Below are positions 55,091-64,000 of a stretch of DNA of 64,000 nucleotides, one piece after another (positions within the stretch are counted from its first letter, which is position 1; each line of letters starts with the position of its first letter). The translations under genes were made by a program, and so were the position numbers. The notes beneath the pieces are model-generated. The model searched no databases. It had not been told where the DNA came from and worked only from the letters and a program-made list of their open reading frames with translations. The DNA is from Oscheius dolichura (lineage: Eukaryota; Nematoda; Chromadorea; Rhabditida; Rhabditidae): the NCBI GenBank assembly GCA_932521035.1, contig OW051495.1, positions 9,610,001 through 9,674,000 of the forward strand, written 5' to 3'.

Positions 55091-55409
55091 TGGATAAAAT
55101 ATAATTGAATTATAGCTCTCTAGACCGACTCACAATCCATCTGCGCCTACGAATGTGTGCTGAGGGCAACTTCCAGCTGGAGGAGGAGTGGGGACGGTAT
55201 AACTCACAAGGGAACCTTTTTAGTTTAAGGTGGATTCGTGAGACGAGACCTACGCCATTCGATAGAGCGTCCAAAACTAAGCCAGGAACCGTGTTCCGTT
55301 TCTCCGAAATGACTCGTGCTACGGGGTGGCACACACCTGAAGTTTTATGAGTTAAATTTGTCAAAACTGGTTTTCGCCGTTGTATACTACAGATTGCGGT
55401 TTACAAAAT

Positions 55410-55475
55410 GTGGAGCGGTGGCCGAGTTTTTTTACTTTTACCCACTGGGTTCGAGTCCTCTATGAAACAAAACGA
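55410..55475 (+). repeat. tRNA-like fragment
   Basis: GGAGCGGTGGCCGAGT resembles the 5' part of a leucine/serine-type tRNA and GGGTTCGAGTCCT a B-box, but the anticodon region is replaced by a T run and nothing pairs. A decayed tRNA-derived repeat. Confidence 0.35.
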
Positions 55476-55504
55476 TTTTTGCCATTTTTTGTGAGAGAAT
55501 AAGA

Positions 55505-55760
55505 TCAAATAAGAACAACAAAATGTTTATGTTCAACAAGAGTGATCAATGACCACGAAGTGATGGAAGCAGTGTTGCAGTGGGAGCACAATCCAAAGGA
55601 GTAGTCCAGGCAGCCGGCTTCGGGACAGACGAATCCATCGAAAGGAGGGAAACAGATCTGGGCGGGTGTCTTGTAGGAAGGAATATCCACATCGCAATAG
55701 CCGCTCTGCTTCCAAGCATGGAGAATGAAGTTTGTGAACCTCGGGTTGGAAAAGTGGTGA
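55505..55760 (-). CDS. Possible small cysteine-rich protein
   Basis: One frame has SGYCDVDIPSYKTPAQICFP, GFVCPEAGCLDY, GLCSHCN, a plausible disulphide pattern. I find no signal peptide or clear start and other frames are also open, so this is tentative. Confidence 0.25.
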
Positions 55761-55949
55761 TGCGTCACGGAGTGGATCCGGAGCATGTTCTCCCTCCTGT
55801 GGACTGGAAAATCAATCCCGTCGGTTAATTTGTTAGCAATCTCTCACCGACATCATAAGAAGAAGAAAATGATAACAAGACAGATTTATTGGAGCCTCTC
55901 ATAAAAATTCAAAAATTCATTCATAAACATAAAAATGTATGCTATATCA

Positions 55950-56462
55950 TGAAAGGGGAATTTTTCATAAGAGAAGGTGAACGAATGGGTTTCTAGGTGT
56001 TTTCAGATATTTTCGCTGGGGAAGTCCTGCCCTTTTAAGGGAACAGTCTGGTCGGGGGTCAAGTTATGGTAGTACGTTTGATATTTGGTGAAAAAGTTTC
56101 AAATTTCAATTTCTTTTATGTGGCCCTTTGCCGTAAACCAGAAGAATAATCAGCAAAAAAATGATTGAAACATGTGAAGCTATCGAAATAATGATCAAAA
56201 ACGAAAATAATGCTTTGAAATTCAAATTCAAACGTTTGGGGGCGTGGGCGCACTTGGGCGCACCCGGTCTCCCGACCAGACTGTTCCTTTAAAGAATCTA
56301 CAGACGGATGAAATCAATTCAAAGATGGCCGTTCTATACGGCTTGATGATCATAATTGTAGCTAGGGTATTAAATAAGGGATAGAGTGCTACTGGTATGG
56401 CACAAAAGGAGAACCCCAAATTTGGATGGGCGTATAGGGTTCTATAGGTTGAATCGGTGTTG
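55950..56462 (-). pseudogene. Receptor last exon interrupted by a TTAA MITE
   Basis: Encodes MGFSFCAIPVALYPLFNTL, KPYRTAIFELISSVCRFFK and then MITE sequence. Beyond the MITE (55950-56034) the original C-tail and 3' sequence resume (compare 52130-52195). No upstream exons; the 5' edge abuts a propeller fragment. Confidence 0.7.
56039..56288. mobile_element. Complete TTAA MITE, 250 bp
   Basis: Begins GGGAACAGTCTGGTCGGGGG and ends with CCCGACCAGACTGTTCCT, with TTAA directly on both sides (56035-56038; 56289-56292). The unoccupied site is visible in the paralogous exon at about 52190-52210 (CTCCTTTTAAAACATCTACA). Confidence 0.85.
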
Positions 56463-57198
56463 TTCGATTGTTCGACTACCTACCTGTTTAAATCCAACTA
56501 CAAGTATCCCAAATGATGTGTCCATAAGAGAGACCACTGCCAATAATTGGACCCAAATCCTGCTGCATAGCGGTTGTGTACACTCCGTTGGGCTTGTATG
56601 ATATTCCAGGCCCTAAAGCACGGTCCAATTTGAAGTTAATGACACGTACAAAGATGTTTGGCTGCTAGATCGACAACTCCTTTACGGGATAGCAAAATAC
56701 ATTGACTATAACCAATGTGCTTCTCACTGCTGATCGCCGAAACGACGTAACTGCCACGTAGGTCTGCCTGATAGGGGCAGCAAGGTTGGCATCTTCGCTA
56801 AAGATCCGTTGTAGATGTAAATTTATAGAACGCCTACTAGAGTACCGTCTCTACTCCATTAGGCTATGTATAAGTCACCCCAAACTATAATAAATCCTAC
56901 AGATTGTTATTTGAATCGTAAACAAGAGAGACTTACCATTGGCTGCATCTGTTGTACCTCGTACATCGGTGCCAGTGGTTTCAAAGACACAGAGTTGCCC
57001 ATTAAATGACAGAGTTTTGTTCATCGCTGGGCCTTGCTTCTCGTCAAAGGAATAGAGATACGGTCCAGAACCGAAGAGACAGATTGTGGCCGGCCCTTTT
57101 GAATTTTGAATTCGATCAACAAAGGTCCACTGCAAGCTGAAGAATCTTCTCATAGCAGATAACTCGTCAGATTTGGGCTTGCATTGACACGTAGTCAT
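56462..57198 (-). pseudogene. Propeller-family fragment, internally deleted
   Basis: The 5' part has MTTCQCKPKSDELSAMRRF, FSLQWTFVDRI, LFGSGPYLYSFDEKQGPA, QLCVFETTGTDVRG. It then jumps to a middle segment that matches the 45.1-45.3 kb exon of the full gene (TACCTGTTTAAATCCAACTA region). Blades in between are gone, and the 3' edge meets a receptor exon. Confidence 0.6.
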
Positions 57199-57722
57199 TA
57201 TCTGAAATGAGTTGGGGTTGTTGTTGTTTTACCACAAAAATAATTTTCTTAAAACATACAATCCCTTGTTTACAAACGAAACTTACATGGAGAAAATAGT
57301 TGTAGACCTAGCTAGGTGTTGAGAACCCAATGTCGGCAGTTTGAGCGAAGCGAACAGAGAAGCACCCAAAAAAAAACGAAAAGCGCTTTTGTTCTCTAGC
57401 TTGTTTCTCTAAAGCGAAAGTAAGCACACACTGGGAGATATATCGTAAAAGTTCGCTTCACGATTTCATGAATCTAAACACTCTCTAGATTTCATGAGTC
57501 TAAACACAATGCTTCTCAAATTAAACAAGGAAGTAACCATATGAATAAGCTGGAGACAAGGATGGACACAATTTTGCGTAAGCTAACGTCGGTGAACATT
57601 TATTAACAAAATCCACTGCAAATTGGCTCATTTTCTTAATTTACAAAATGGAAGATTGTTCAAATTTATCGAAAAATGTTAGTAGATTCATTTCTTTCAG
57701 CGTTTTTGTCAACAGCCGGCGA

Positions 57723-57880
57723 TTAGAAACTTCTGGTAGCCACACCCCGGCCAAGAACAATAATTTTCCTACAATTGTCCCGTTTCAAGTCACCTGTGAG
57801 AAGCAAAGCTCACCTGTTGTCAATAACTGTAATCTTTCGTGGAGAAGGGACGGGGCAAGCCCAAATGGTGAACCGATCTT
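57723..57880 (-). pseudogene. Propeller-family C-terminal exons
   Basis: Encodes RFTIWACPVPSPRKITVIDN and, after a short intron, KIIVLGRGVATRSF then stop: the C terminus of the family. It lies at the outer edge of the fascin inverted arm. The matching N-terminal part is at 59.2-59.7 kb, so the arm probably split one gene. Confidence 0.6.
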
Positions 57881-57892
57881 TTTTTTTGGTCA

Positions 57893-58985
57893 CGAGGTCA
57901 CTTCGATCTTCGGAGAGAGAAGAGAAAATCAGGGGGCCGGACAAAAAAGAAGACGGTTTCTAGGGGAGTTTTGGACGGACTACAAAATAGGTCTCGGTGA
58001 ATAAAACCGCGGCAACTAAAAAGATTTGAAGTTGTGTTCATTTCCGAATGGCATGCAAGGGGAAACATTTTGGCCGGGAGTAGGCTCCCACAACAAGGAA
58101 TCAACGGTTAACCTTTACAAATCATTTGGAAATGGACTCTATTGCTCACTTTTCTTTTCTCACTGCCCGTTTCGATTTCGTCATTTATTGTTTGTTCTTG
58201 TTTTTTTGTTTCTGTCGCAGGGGGCTGTTCCGCCTATAAAAGAGGCAGACCATGAGACGGTCGCTCAACTTTGACCTGCTCTCTCAACAAAGTAGCACTA
58301 CAGGCTTCTTTCCCTTCAGATGGCAGCTATTTCATTATTTTTTTCCTGCTCTCAAAAAAGCCTCCAAACGACCGCTTTAAATTGATGTGCTTCCCTTTTT
58401 GGTCTGACTCTTCCTTCTCCTTAAAATTATTTCTCTCATTATTCTTTACCTTCTCTCAGACGAAAGTTGAAACCTGAATTTTCAGATGTCTGAAGTCTGT
58501 GGCCAACGATATTTGCAGTCCGAGCATAATACATTTCTGCGTTCCTTCCCCGGCGCTTGGACAGTAGACGTGGTTGGTCACGCAAAGGAATGCGAACGGT
58601 GGCACGTCGAGGATCATGGCGGCAAGGTCGCCTTCAAGTCCGTCCATTCGCCCGGACGATTCCTGAGAGGATGGCCGAACGGCGAGGTGGGCTTGGCTCC
58701 CCATTGTAAAGCCGCTGAGCTGTGGGAGGCCCATAGGAATGACGATAGCTCCTGGTCCTTTTACGATGTCCACGGCCGTTGGCTGAGCATTCAAGGCGAC
58801 TACAAGGTATGCACCATGCCACACCGCCGATCCTCGGAACGCTTCTGGCTGCCCTGGTGGTGAGAAGAAGAATTTTTGAAGCGATACGAACTTCTTCTAT
58901 TTGTCTAACGAATAAACACAATTTTGTAGCTTTATTTTCTCTAAATGCTAGAAAATACTGGTAGCTTGTTTTTAAACAAGGGTCT
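57893..58985 (+). repeat. Left arm of fascin/cellulase palindrome
   Basis: Inverted, almost identical to 61797-62944. Begins near GGTCACTTCGATCTTCGGAG and ends near CTTGTTTTTAAACAAGGGTC. The right arm has an extra ~45 bp (near 62775-62815). Confidence 0.85.
58486..58863 (+). CDS. Fascin-like beta-trefoil protein, copy 1
   Basis: A 125-residue single-domain protein: CGQRYLQSEHNTFLRSF, WTVDVVGHAKECERWHVEDH, VAFKSVHSPGRFLRGWPNG, ELWEAHRND, WSFYDVHGRWLSIQGDYKVC, ending RFWLPWW. The 'W-x-V/I … F-K-S-x-H-x-x-F-L-x-x … E-x-W … G-x-(W/Y)-L-S' rhythm is that of fascin-like domains (actin cross-linking or sugar-binding trefoils). No signal peptide, so it is probably cytosolic. An acceptor-like TTTTCAG directly precedes the ATG, and a TATAAAAGAGG box lies about 250 bp upstream (58231-58241), suggesting a 5' non-coding exon. 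The mirror copy at 61933-62310 differs by about one residue (A/S after GL). Confidence 0.65.
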   Translation: MSEVCGQRYLQSEHNTFLRSFPGAWTVDVVGHAKECERWHVEDHGGKVAFKSVHSPGRFLRGWPNGEVGLAPHCKAAELWEAHRNDDSSWSFYDVHGRWLSIQGDYKVCTMPHRRSSERFWLPWW

Positions 58986-59235
58986 CTTTACAAAGGAAGG
59001 CTACTTGCTCGGCACCACTTTTTCAACATTTTTGACAGTCTTGTAGATAGTTTTCTGGTGAACAAGATTTTCAGCTGCCGCAATTAGGGTTTAGTGAGAT
59101 AATAAACAATTCGATTACAAGTTTATATGGAAATGTTGACAAAGATGCTTGTCGCTTTTGTAAGCAATTCATAGAATCTCTACAAATGGGTGGCAGGGGT
59201 GTAGATTATTATTGTTCACGGCTCCATTTGTCATA
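58986..59235. other. No gene recognised
   Basis: AT-rich spacer between the fascin arm and propeller debris; nothing identified. Confidence 0.4.
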
Positions 59236-59239
59236 TTTA

Positions 59240-59663
59240 TTACCCGTTATTGACTTTGAATAACTTACATAATTGGTTCTGTAATGAATTGAAGAACACC
59301 ACGTTTGACGGCCATGAAACGTCCGTGGCTTGAGCCGAGATAAGTTTGTGCCGATTTTGTATTAGCAGCTGTCACCTGTATAGATAGTTGAAGATTAAAA
59401 AGAGTATCGAATCTGTACCGTTTCGATTAAATTTAAGGGCAGACGGATATTTTTTGACACCGCGACTGATTGTCTATCTCCTTTCTTGAGACTAAGTGCC
59501 AGTTGAATTGACCCGTCGGCATAATACAATTCGAATGAAGGATTTTAAAAACATTTAATCGAAACGATTTCACGGCCAACTGATAGAATATTCCGAGAAC
59601 AAACTTTTCCTCCATTCAGCAACTGGGTAATGGGAATGTGAGCGAGGTACCCATCAAAAAAAC
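59240..59663 (-). pseudogene. Propeller-family N-terminal exons
   Basis: Encodes the segment with HIPITQLLNGGKVCS-type sequence, SFELYYADGSIQLALS, TAANTKSAQTYLGSSHGRFM and AVKRGVLQFIT, matching exons 2-5 of the full gene at 46.8-47.3 kb. It is cut at 59663 by a GGGCGCGCC-rich stretch and at 59240 by unrelated sequence. Confidence 0.55.
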
Positions 59664-60000
59664 GGTCGCGCCCAAAATCGGGCGCGCCCGGGCGCGTGCC
59701 CATGTATGTCCTCTTGGTTCACCTGGCAAATATCAGCTTCGTTTTTTCGTTTTTTAACGGGTGCAGTAGACTTTTCACCTCAGGACCATATAGAAAAAAA
59801 AAAGAAAACAATGAGTATGAGTCACCATGGTCGCTCACATGAATTTTGCAATTTGTGCAAGACCAGGCGCTCTTGCTTGTATAAACAATGGGATCAGCGT
59901 CCGCCCCAGTTCCGCCCATTTTTGATGTTTAAAAGATCCTTTCCCCCATTTATGATACAGCCTCATCTTCTATTCGCCTGCTTTTCCTCTCAAATAATAT

Positions 60001-61233
60001 GGCTGAACAATGCTTCGACTGGGCCAACTTCCACACGGATAGAGGCTTTATTCGAGTCAATGGATTACCTCTAGTTCTGAAGGGAATCAACTGGTTTGGA
60101 GCAGAAACAGAAACTTTAATTCCTCACGGCCTGTGGTCCTGGTCCATGGACTCTCTTTTAGATATTATCGCCAAGTTGGTTTATTCTGCTTTATCATCTT
60201 TCCCATTTTAGACACGACTTCAACGCCATTCGCGTGCCTTTTTCGCTACAAATGATCCGAGATAACAAGCCGCAGACAAATGCGAACGGAGCTGTAAACC
60301 CGGACCTTGTGGGGAAGAGCGGACTAGACGTATTGGAGGCGCTTGTGGACAAGGCAGCGCGTCGCGGATTGCTCATCATGCTCGACTACCATCGGATGAG
60401 GGCACAAGATGGCATCAGCGAGCTGTGGTGGGACTGGGAGTATCCAGAAAGTGAGGTCATTAAACTGTGGAATCGACTCCTGGACCGTCTTGGGAGAAAG
60501 TGGAACGTTTTTGCTATCGATCTGAAGAACGAGCCTCATGGAGTAGCTTCATGGGGATGGCAGGCGGATTCCGACTGGAACCAGGCAGCCGAGAAGATGA
60601 TTAAGGCCTTGGCCCCCAAGTTCAGCAATCTCTTCTTTGTGGAAGGAGTCCAGCAGAATGCTGCGGCCGAAAATCCCTGTCGGCATGCCTTCTTCTGGGG
60701 GCAAAACCTTCAGGGCGTCAAGTGGCACCCTATCCGTACAGGCGACGACTGGTTGAACAGACAGGTCGTCTACTCTCCACACGGTCAGTATTCTCTTCAT
60801 TATCAAGACAAATTAAATTTTAGTCTATGGACCGGATGTTCACAATCAGGATTATTTCAACACTGGCGACTTTCCCCACAACATGCCAGGTATTTGGAAC
60901 GAGCAATTCGGAAATGCAAGAGATGTCAGCGGTCAGCCGGTAGTCTTCGGTGAGTGGGGTGGTCACTTCCGACCGGGAAGTAAGGACGAAGTCTGGCATA
61001 ATAAGCTGGTCGACTACATGATCGACAGGGGACTGACCGATCAGTTCTACTGGTGTCTTAATCCTAATTCCGGGGACACCGGTGGTTTTCTCAATGACGA
61101 CTGGAGAACACATAATGAGCACAAAGCCCAATTGCTGTGGAGAGCCGTTCCCCATCCGACCAAATTCCAAGAAAGAGATGGAAAGATCTGTATTCGACCC
61201 GGGTCATATCCTAATCCCAAGTATAACTTCTAG
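60001..61233 (+). CDS. Glycoside hydrolase family 5 (cellulase)
   Basis: Endoglucanase-type GH5 enzyme of about 385 residues, in three exons with introns of 37 and 40 nt. Motifs in order: GFIRVNGLPLVLKGINWFG, HGLWSWSMDSLLDIIAKHDF, NAIRVPFS, LLIMLDYHRM, catalytic acid/base glutamate in DLKNEPHG, YSPHVYGPDV, nucleophile glutamate in VVFGEWGGHF, and FYWCLNPNSGDTGG. All GH5 key residues (R in IRVP, H in LDYHR, N-E pair, H-x-Y, E, W) are present, so it should be active on beta-1,4-glucan. GH5 genes of this bacterial/protist type occur in some nematodes by horizontal transfer. No signal peptide is visible before FDWANF, odd for a digestive cellulase; an upstream exon may be missing. It lies exactly between the two fascin arms. 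Confidence 0.85.
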
Positions 61234-61239
61234 CCAGCC

Positions 61240-61796
61240 AAATAAATTAATTTTTACTTTACGCTTTTCTGTTGTTGTTTTTCGGCTGGGACGCTTTATT
61301 TTCTCGATACTGCCGGCTGAATTAGCAGCGACCAATAACTTCAGAGACTGAGTTCACGGATGCAACTCCGGCTACAGCCAGTGCGGCAGCTTCTGCTGCA
61401 GAAGACGCTAAACATCGTCTACAATACGACAACGACACCCGCGATGAGACCAGTGTGCCTATCTGTACATAGGGTATTGCCCTTCCCTTCTCAAAGGACC
61501 AAGTGTTTAAATAAATGTTTTTTTTTTAATTACAAACAACTTGTACATTCTTGGGGATGAACGGAAAGCACTCGGCATTACATAACCGTCTTTCGAAGGA
61601 TATCGCTGTCATTTTTGGTGACGTCTGGTAGAGAATTTCTCGGACTACATTTTGACCTACGAAGCCCGGCCCCGCCCCGCTCAGAACAAACAAACTTTTA
61701 TTTTGCAAATAGATACGGTGGACGGAGGCACTGCACATTGTGAAACTAATTTGAGCGGTCACGATGGTCATCCACTCCCAGAATAATGCTAAGGAG
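61240..61796. other. No gene recognised
   Basis: 3' flank of the cellulase gene up to the inverted arm. An AATAAA-type signal occurs soon after the cellulase stop (61240-61250). The open frames here are short and unsupported. Confidence 0.45.
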
Positions 61797-62944
61797 ACCC
61801 TTGTTTAAAAACAAGCTACCAGTATTTTCTAGCATTTAGAGAACGAGAAAATAGAGCTACAAAATTGTGTTTATTCGTTAGACAAATAGAAGAAGTTCGT
61901 ATCGCAAAAAGAGTGCTCGCCAATTCTTCTTCTCACCACCAGGGCAGCCAGAAGCGTTCCGAGGATCGGCGGTGTGGCATGGTGCATACCTTGTAGTCGC
62001 CTTGAATGCTCAGCCAACGGCCGTGGACATCGTAAAAGGACCAGGAGCTATCGTCATTCCTATGGGCCTCCCACAGCTCAGCGGCTTTACAATGGGAAGC
62101 CAAGCCCACCTCGCCGTTCGGCCATCCTCTCAGGAATCGTCCGGGCGAATGGACGGACTTGAAGGCGACCTTGCCGCCATGATCCTCGACGTGCCACCGT
62201 TCGCATTCCTTTGCGTGACCAACCACGTCTACTGTCCAAGCGCCGGGGAAGGAACGCAGAAATGTATTATGCTCGGACTGCAAATATCGTTGGCCACAGA
62301 CTTCAGACATCTGAAAATTCAGGTTTCAACTTTCGTCTGAGAGAAGGTAAAGAATAATGAGAGAAATAATTTTAAGGAGAAGGAAGAGTCAGACCAAAAA
62401 GGGAAGCACATCAATTTAAAGCGGTCGTTTGGAGGCTTTTTTGAGAGCAGGAAAAAAATAATGAAATAGCTGCCATCTGAAGGGAAAGAAGCCTGTAGTG
62501 CTACTTTGTTGAGAGAGCAGGTCAAAGTTGAGCGACTGTGTCCTGGTCTGCCTCTTTTAAAGGCGGAACAGCCCCCTGCGACAGAAACAAAAAAAACAAG
62601 AACAAACAATAAATGACGAAATCGAAACGGGCAGTGAGAAATGAAAAGTGAGCAATAGAGTCCATTGCTAAATGATATGTAAGGGTTAACGGTTGATTCC
62701 TCGTTGTGGGAGCCAACTCCCGGCCAAAATTGTGTTTCCCCTTACATGCCATTCGGAAATGAACACAACTTCAAAATGCCGAGGGATAGTGATCGAATTA
62801 CCTTTGAAGGGAACCTTTTTAGTTGCCGCGGTTTTATTCACCGAGACCTATTTTGTAGTCCGTCCAAAACTCCCCTAGAAACCGTCTTCTTTTTTGTCCG
62901 GCCCCCTGATTTTCTCTTCTCTCTCCGAAGATCGAAGTGACCTC
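61797..62944 (-). repeat. Right arm of fascin/cellulase palindrome
   Basis: Reverse-complement partner of 57893-58985, with a handful of substitutions and one ~45-bp extra stretch. Confidence 0.85.
61933..62310 (-). CDS. Fascin-like beta-trefoil protein, copy 2
   Basis: Mirror copy of the gene at 58486-58863, 125 residues and intact, differing at one residue (GLASHC instead of GLAPHC). It shares the acceptor-like TTTTCAG before the ATG. The TATA-like box upstream is changed (TTTAAAAGAGG instead of TATAAAAGAGG), so expression of the two copies could differ. Opposite orientation to copy 1; both transcribe toward the enclosed cellulase. The near identity implies recent duplication or continuing gene conversion between the arms. 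Confidence 0.65.
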   Translation of the reverse strand: MSEVCGQRYLQSEHNTFLRSFPGAWTVDVVGHAKECERWHVEDHGGKVAFKSVHSPGRFLRGWPNGEVGLASHCKAAELWEAHRNDDSSWSFYDVHGRWLSIQGDYKVCTMPHRRSSERFWLPWW

Positions 62945-63206
62945 TTTCCTCCCGAACACACTAGATATTTTCCCGTTGTCTTATCACCAACTCCCGTTCC
63001 TCTTCCTATATTTGTTCCCGTCGAATGAGTAGTCCTCTCGAAAAATGACTTTCACAATTTGTACTGGTTTTGTTTTGCCGTGTTTTTAGATCGCGGGCAA
63101 ACAGAGACGGAAGCTGCATCTTTTTCTGTTAATCTTTTCATGATCCAAGAATGCTTATCGGGGGATAGGACTCGGAGCAAATTTCGAAACTCGTTTCACT
63201 CGAAAA

Positions 63207-63512
63207 CTAGAAACTCGAAACACAGCTCGACTGGCACTGGCTTTGGCATTGGTTGCAGCTCTGCTGCTGAGGTAGTTGGACCATCATGACCTGGGGAGGA
63301 GGCTGGGATTGGCCACAACAGGAGCTCTGCTTCTGGTTACAGCACTGGCGCTTGGCACGAACGGCGGCCACTGCGGTGGCATTCTGAGAATAGGGAGGAT
63401 AAGGAGGGGGATCGGGGCCGGGGGTCACCTCAGTCTTCTCTTCCTCTCCGTAGGCAGAAGTAAAGGCAAGGGCAAAGAGAGCGAAGGCGAGGAAAAGACG
63501 ACGAGAAGCCAT
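63207..63512 (-). CDS. Secreted Cys/Gln-rich protein
   Basis: A single-exon frame of 101 residues. Signal peptide MASRRLFLAFALFALAFTSA; acidic/proline-rich propeptide (EEEKTEVTPGPDPPPYPPYS); a convertase-type site RAKR; then a mature part CCNQKQSSCCGQSQPPPQ, QLPQQQSCNQCQSQCQSSCV. The RxKR site followed directly by cysteine-rich low-complexity sequence suggests an extracellular structural protein (cuticle- or mucus-like). No family recognised. The Gln/Cys-rich end compares in style only with the other small secreted genes in the window. Confidence 0.6.
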   Translation of the reverse strand: MASRRLFLAFALFALAFTSAYGEEEKTEVTPGPDPPPYPPYSQNATAVAAVRAKRQCCNQKQSSCCGQSQPPPQVMMVQLPQQQSCNQCQSQCQSSCVSSF

Positions 63513-64000
63513 GATGCCGGCAGTGGTGTCCTTCCTCCCCGGGCCATAGCTTATAACGGCCTGCCAGGACCGGCTTCATCCGGAAATCGGACGACACACC
63601 CATGGTTTTTCCCTTGACTTGGATGAAAACACAGCTTGAACCGTCCGGGAGCAAACGTGATGACTCCCCTTGGCTCAATGTCTGGTTTATGGGATAAGAG
63701 AGACAACCAAAGAAAGAGTGATTACACAATGAGAAACATGAGAAAAATACAGCTTATAGTCTGGACATACACGAGGAAATCATCGGAAATATGCCCGTAG
63801 TCTTATGGAAAGACGAAGGTCATCAAATTGAGCTAAAGAAGAGGCAAAGACCAGTTCCGGTGTCTGAAACTAAACTGAATCAAATGAACTAGAGAGCAAA
63901 AAGAAGTGGATACAATGAATAATTTATATAAAGTAATTGTTTTTACTGTACAAAAGTTGAAGTAGATTCCGTATTTGGAGCACATCTATCAACGGCCATC
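63513..64000. other. No gene recognised
   Basis: Upstream flank of the secreted gene to the window end; nothing identified. Confidence 0.4.

Noticed and set aside
60001..61233. GH5 cellulase as bacterial contamination
   Set aside because: Two short spliceosomal introns interrupt the gene, and it is embedded among nematode genes and repeats.
61972..62340. 122-residue frame antisense to the fascin-like gene (also at 58456-58824)
   Set aside because: Mirror image of a recognisable domain on the other strand; it is preserved only because the coding strand is.

Overview
The window looks like nuclear DNA of a nematode. It holds several chemoreceptor GPCRs of types known mainly from nematodes (two Srx-like genes; several with the Str/Srh-type 'KPYR' end of TM7), F-box/FTH-like proteins, an EGF/VWA secreted protein resembling Caenorhabditis IRG-7, very short introns (mostly 33-60 nt, GT-AG, rarely GC-AG), and a run of closely spaced same-strand genes that looks like an operon. 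A GH5 cellulase, known in some nematodes through horizontal transfer, is also present. The exact lineage cannot be told. No rRNA, credible functional tRNA or CRISPR array was seen.

Layout. 0-7.4 kb: one Str/Srh-like and two divergent Srx-like receptors, a tiny cysteine-rich secreted gene and a 211-bp TTAA-flanked MITE. 7.6-11.4 kb (minus): a compact four-gene cluster (coiled-coil protein, MKRN2OS-like, RNase H2 subunit C, FANCL-like), probably one operon with a genome-maintenance flavour. 12.4-15.8 kb: an F-box/FTH-like gene with a remnant, a small secreted peptide and an LTR-like stretch. 16.0-21.1 kb (plus): a large EGF/VWA protein with signal peptide and probable GPI tail. 21.1-22.4 kb: a Ly6/ET-like membrane protein with a perfect hairpin in its first intron. 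22.5-25.4 kb: remnants.

25.4-29.7 kb and 51.6-54.6 kb are two arms of an imperfect inverted duplication, each with a broken C-type lectin gene followed by Str/Srh-like receptors. Between the arms lie a truncated Helitron with receptor fragments at its edges, a broken GTPase, a Kelch cluster (one intact gene, one frameshifted copy, one fragment), tRNA-derived SINE-like repeats, a foldback element and a WD40-like multi-propeller gene (43.5-47.6 kb). Fragments of that propeller family recur at 23, 32.5, 33-34, 48-49, 50.4, 56.5-57.2, 57.8 and 59.3 kb, always on the minus strand, which suggests an old tandem array broken up by insertions.

57.9-62.9 kb is a palindromic cassette: two almost identical fascin-like genes in ~1.1-kb inverted arms surround a GH5 cellulase of bacterial/protist type. 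A small secreted cysteine/glutamine-rich gene closes the window.

Overall this is an environment-facing accessory region (receptors, lectins, secreted peptides, cellulase) reshaped by inverted duplication, gene conversion and MITE/Helitron activity, next to one conserved housekeeping operon. Gene models were spliced by eye; exon boundaries are proposals.
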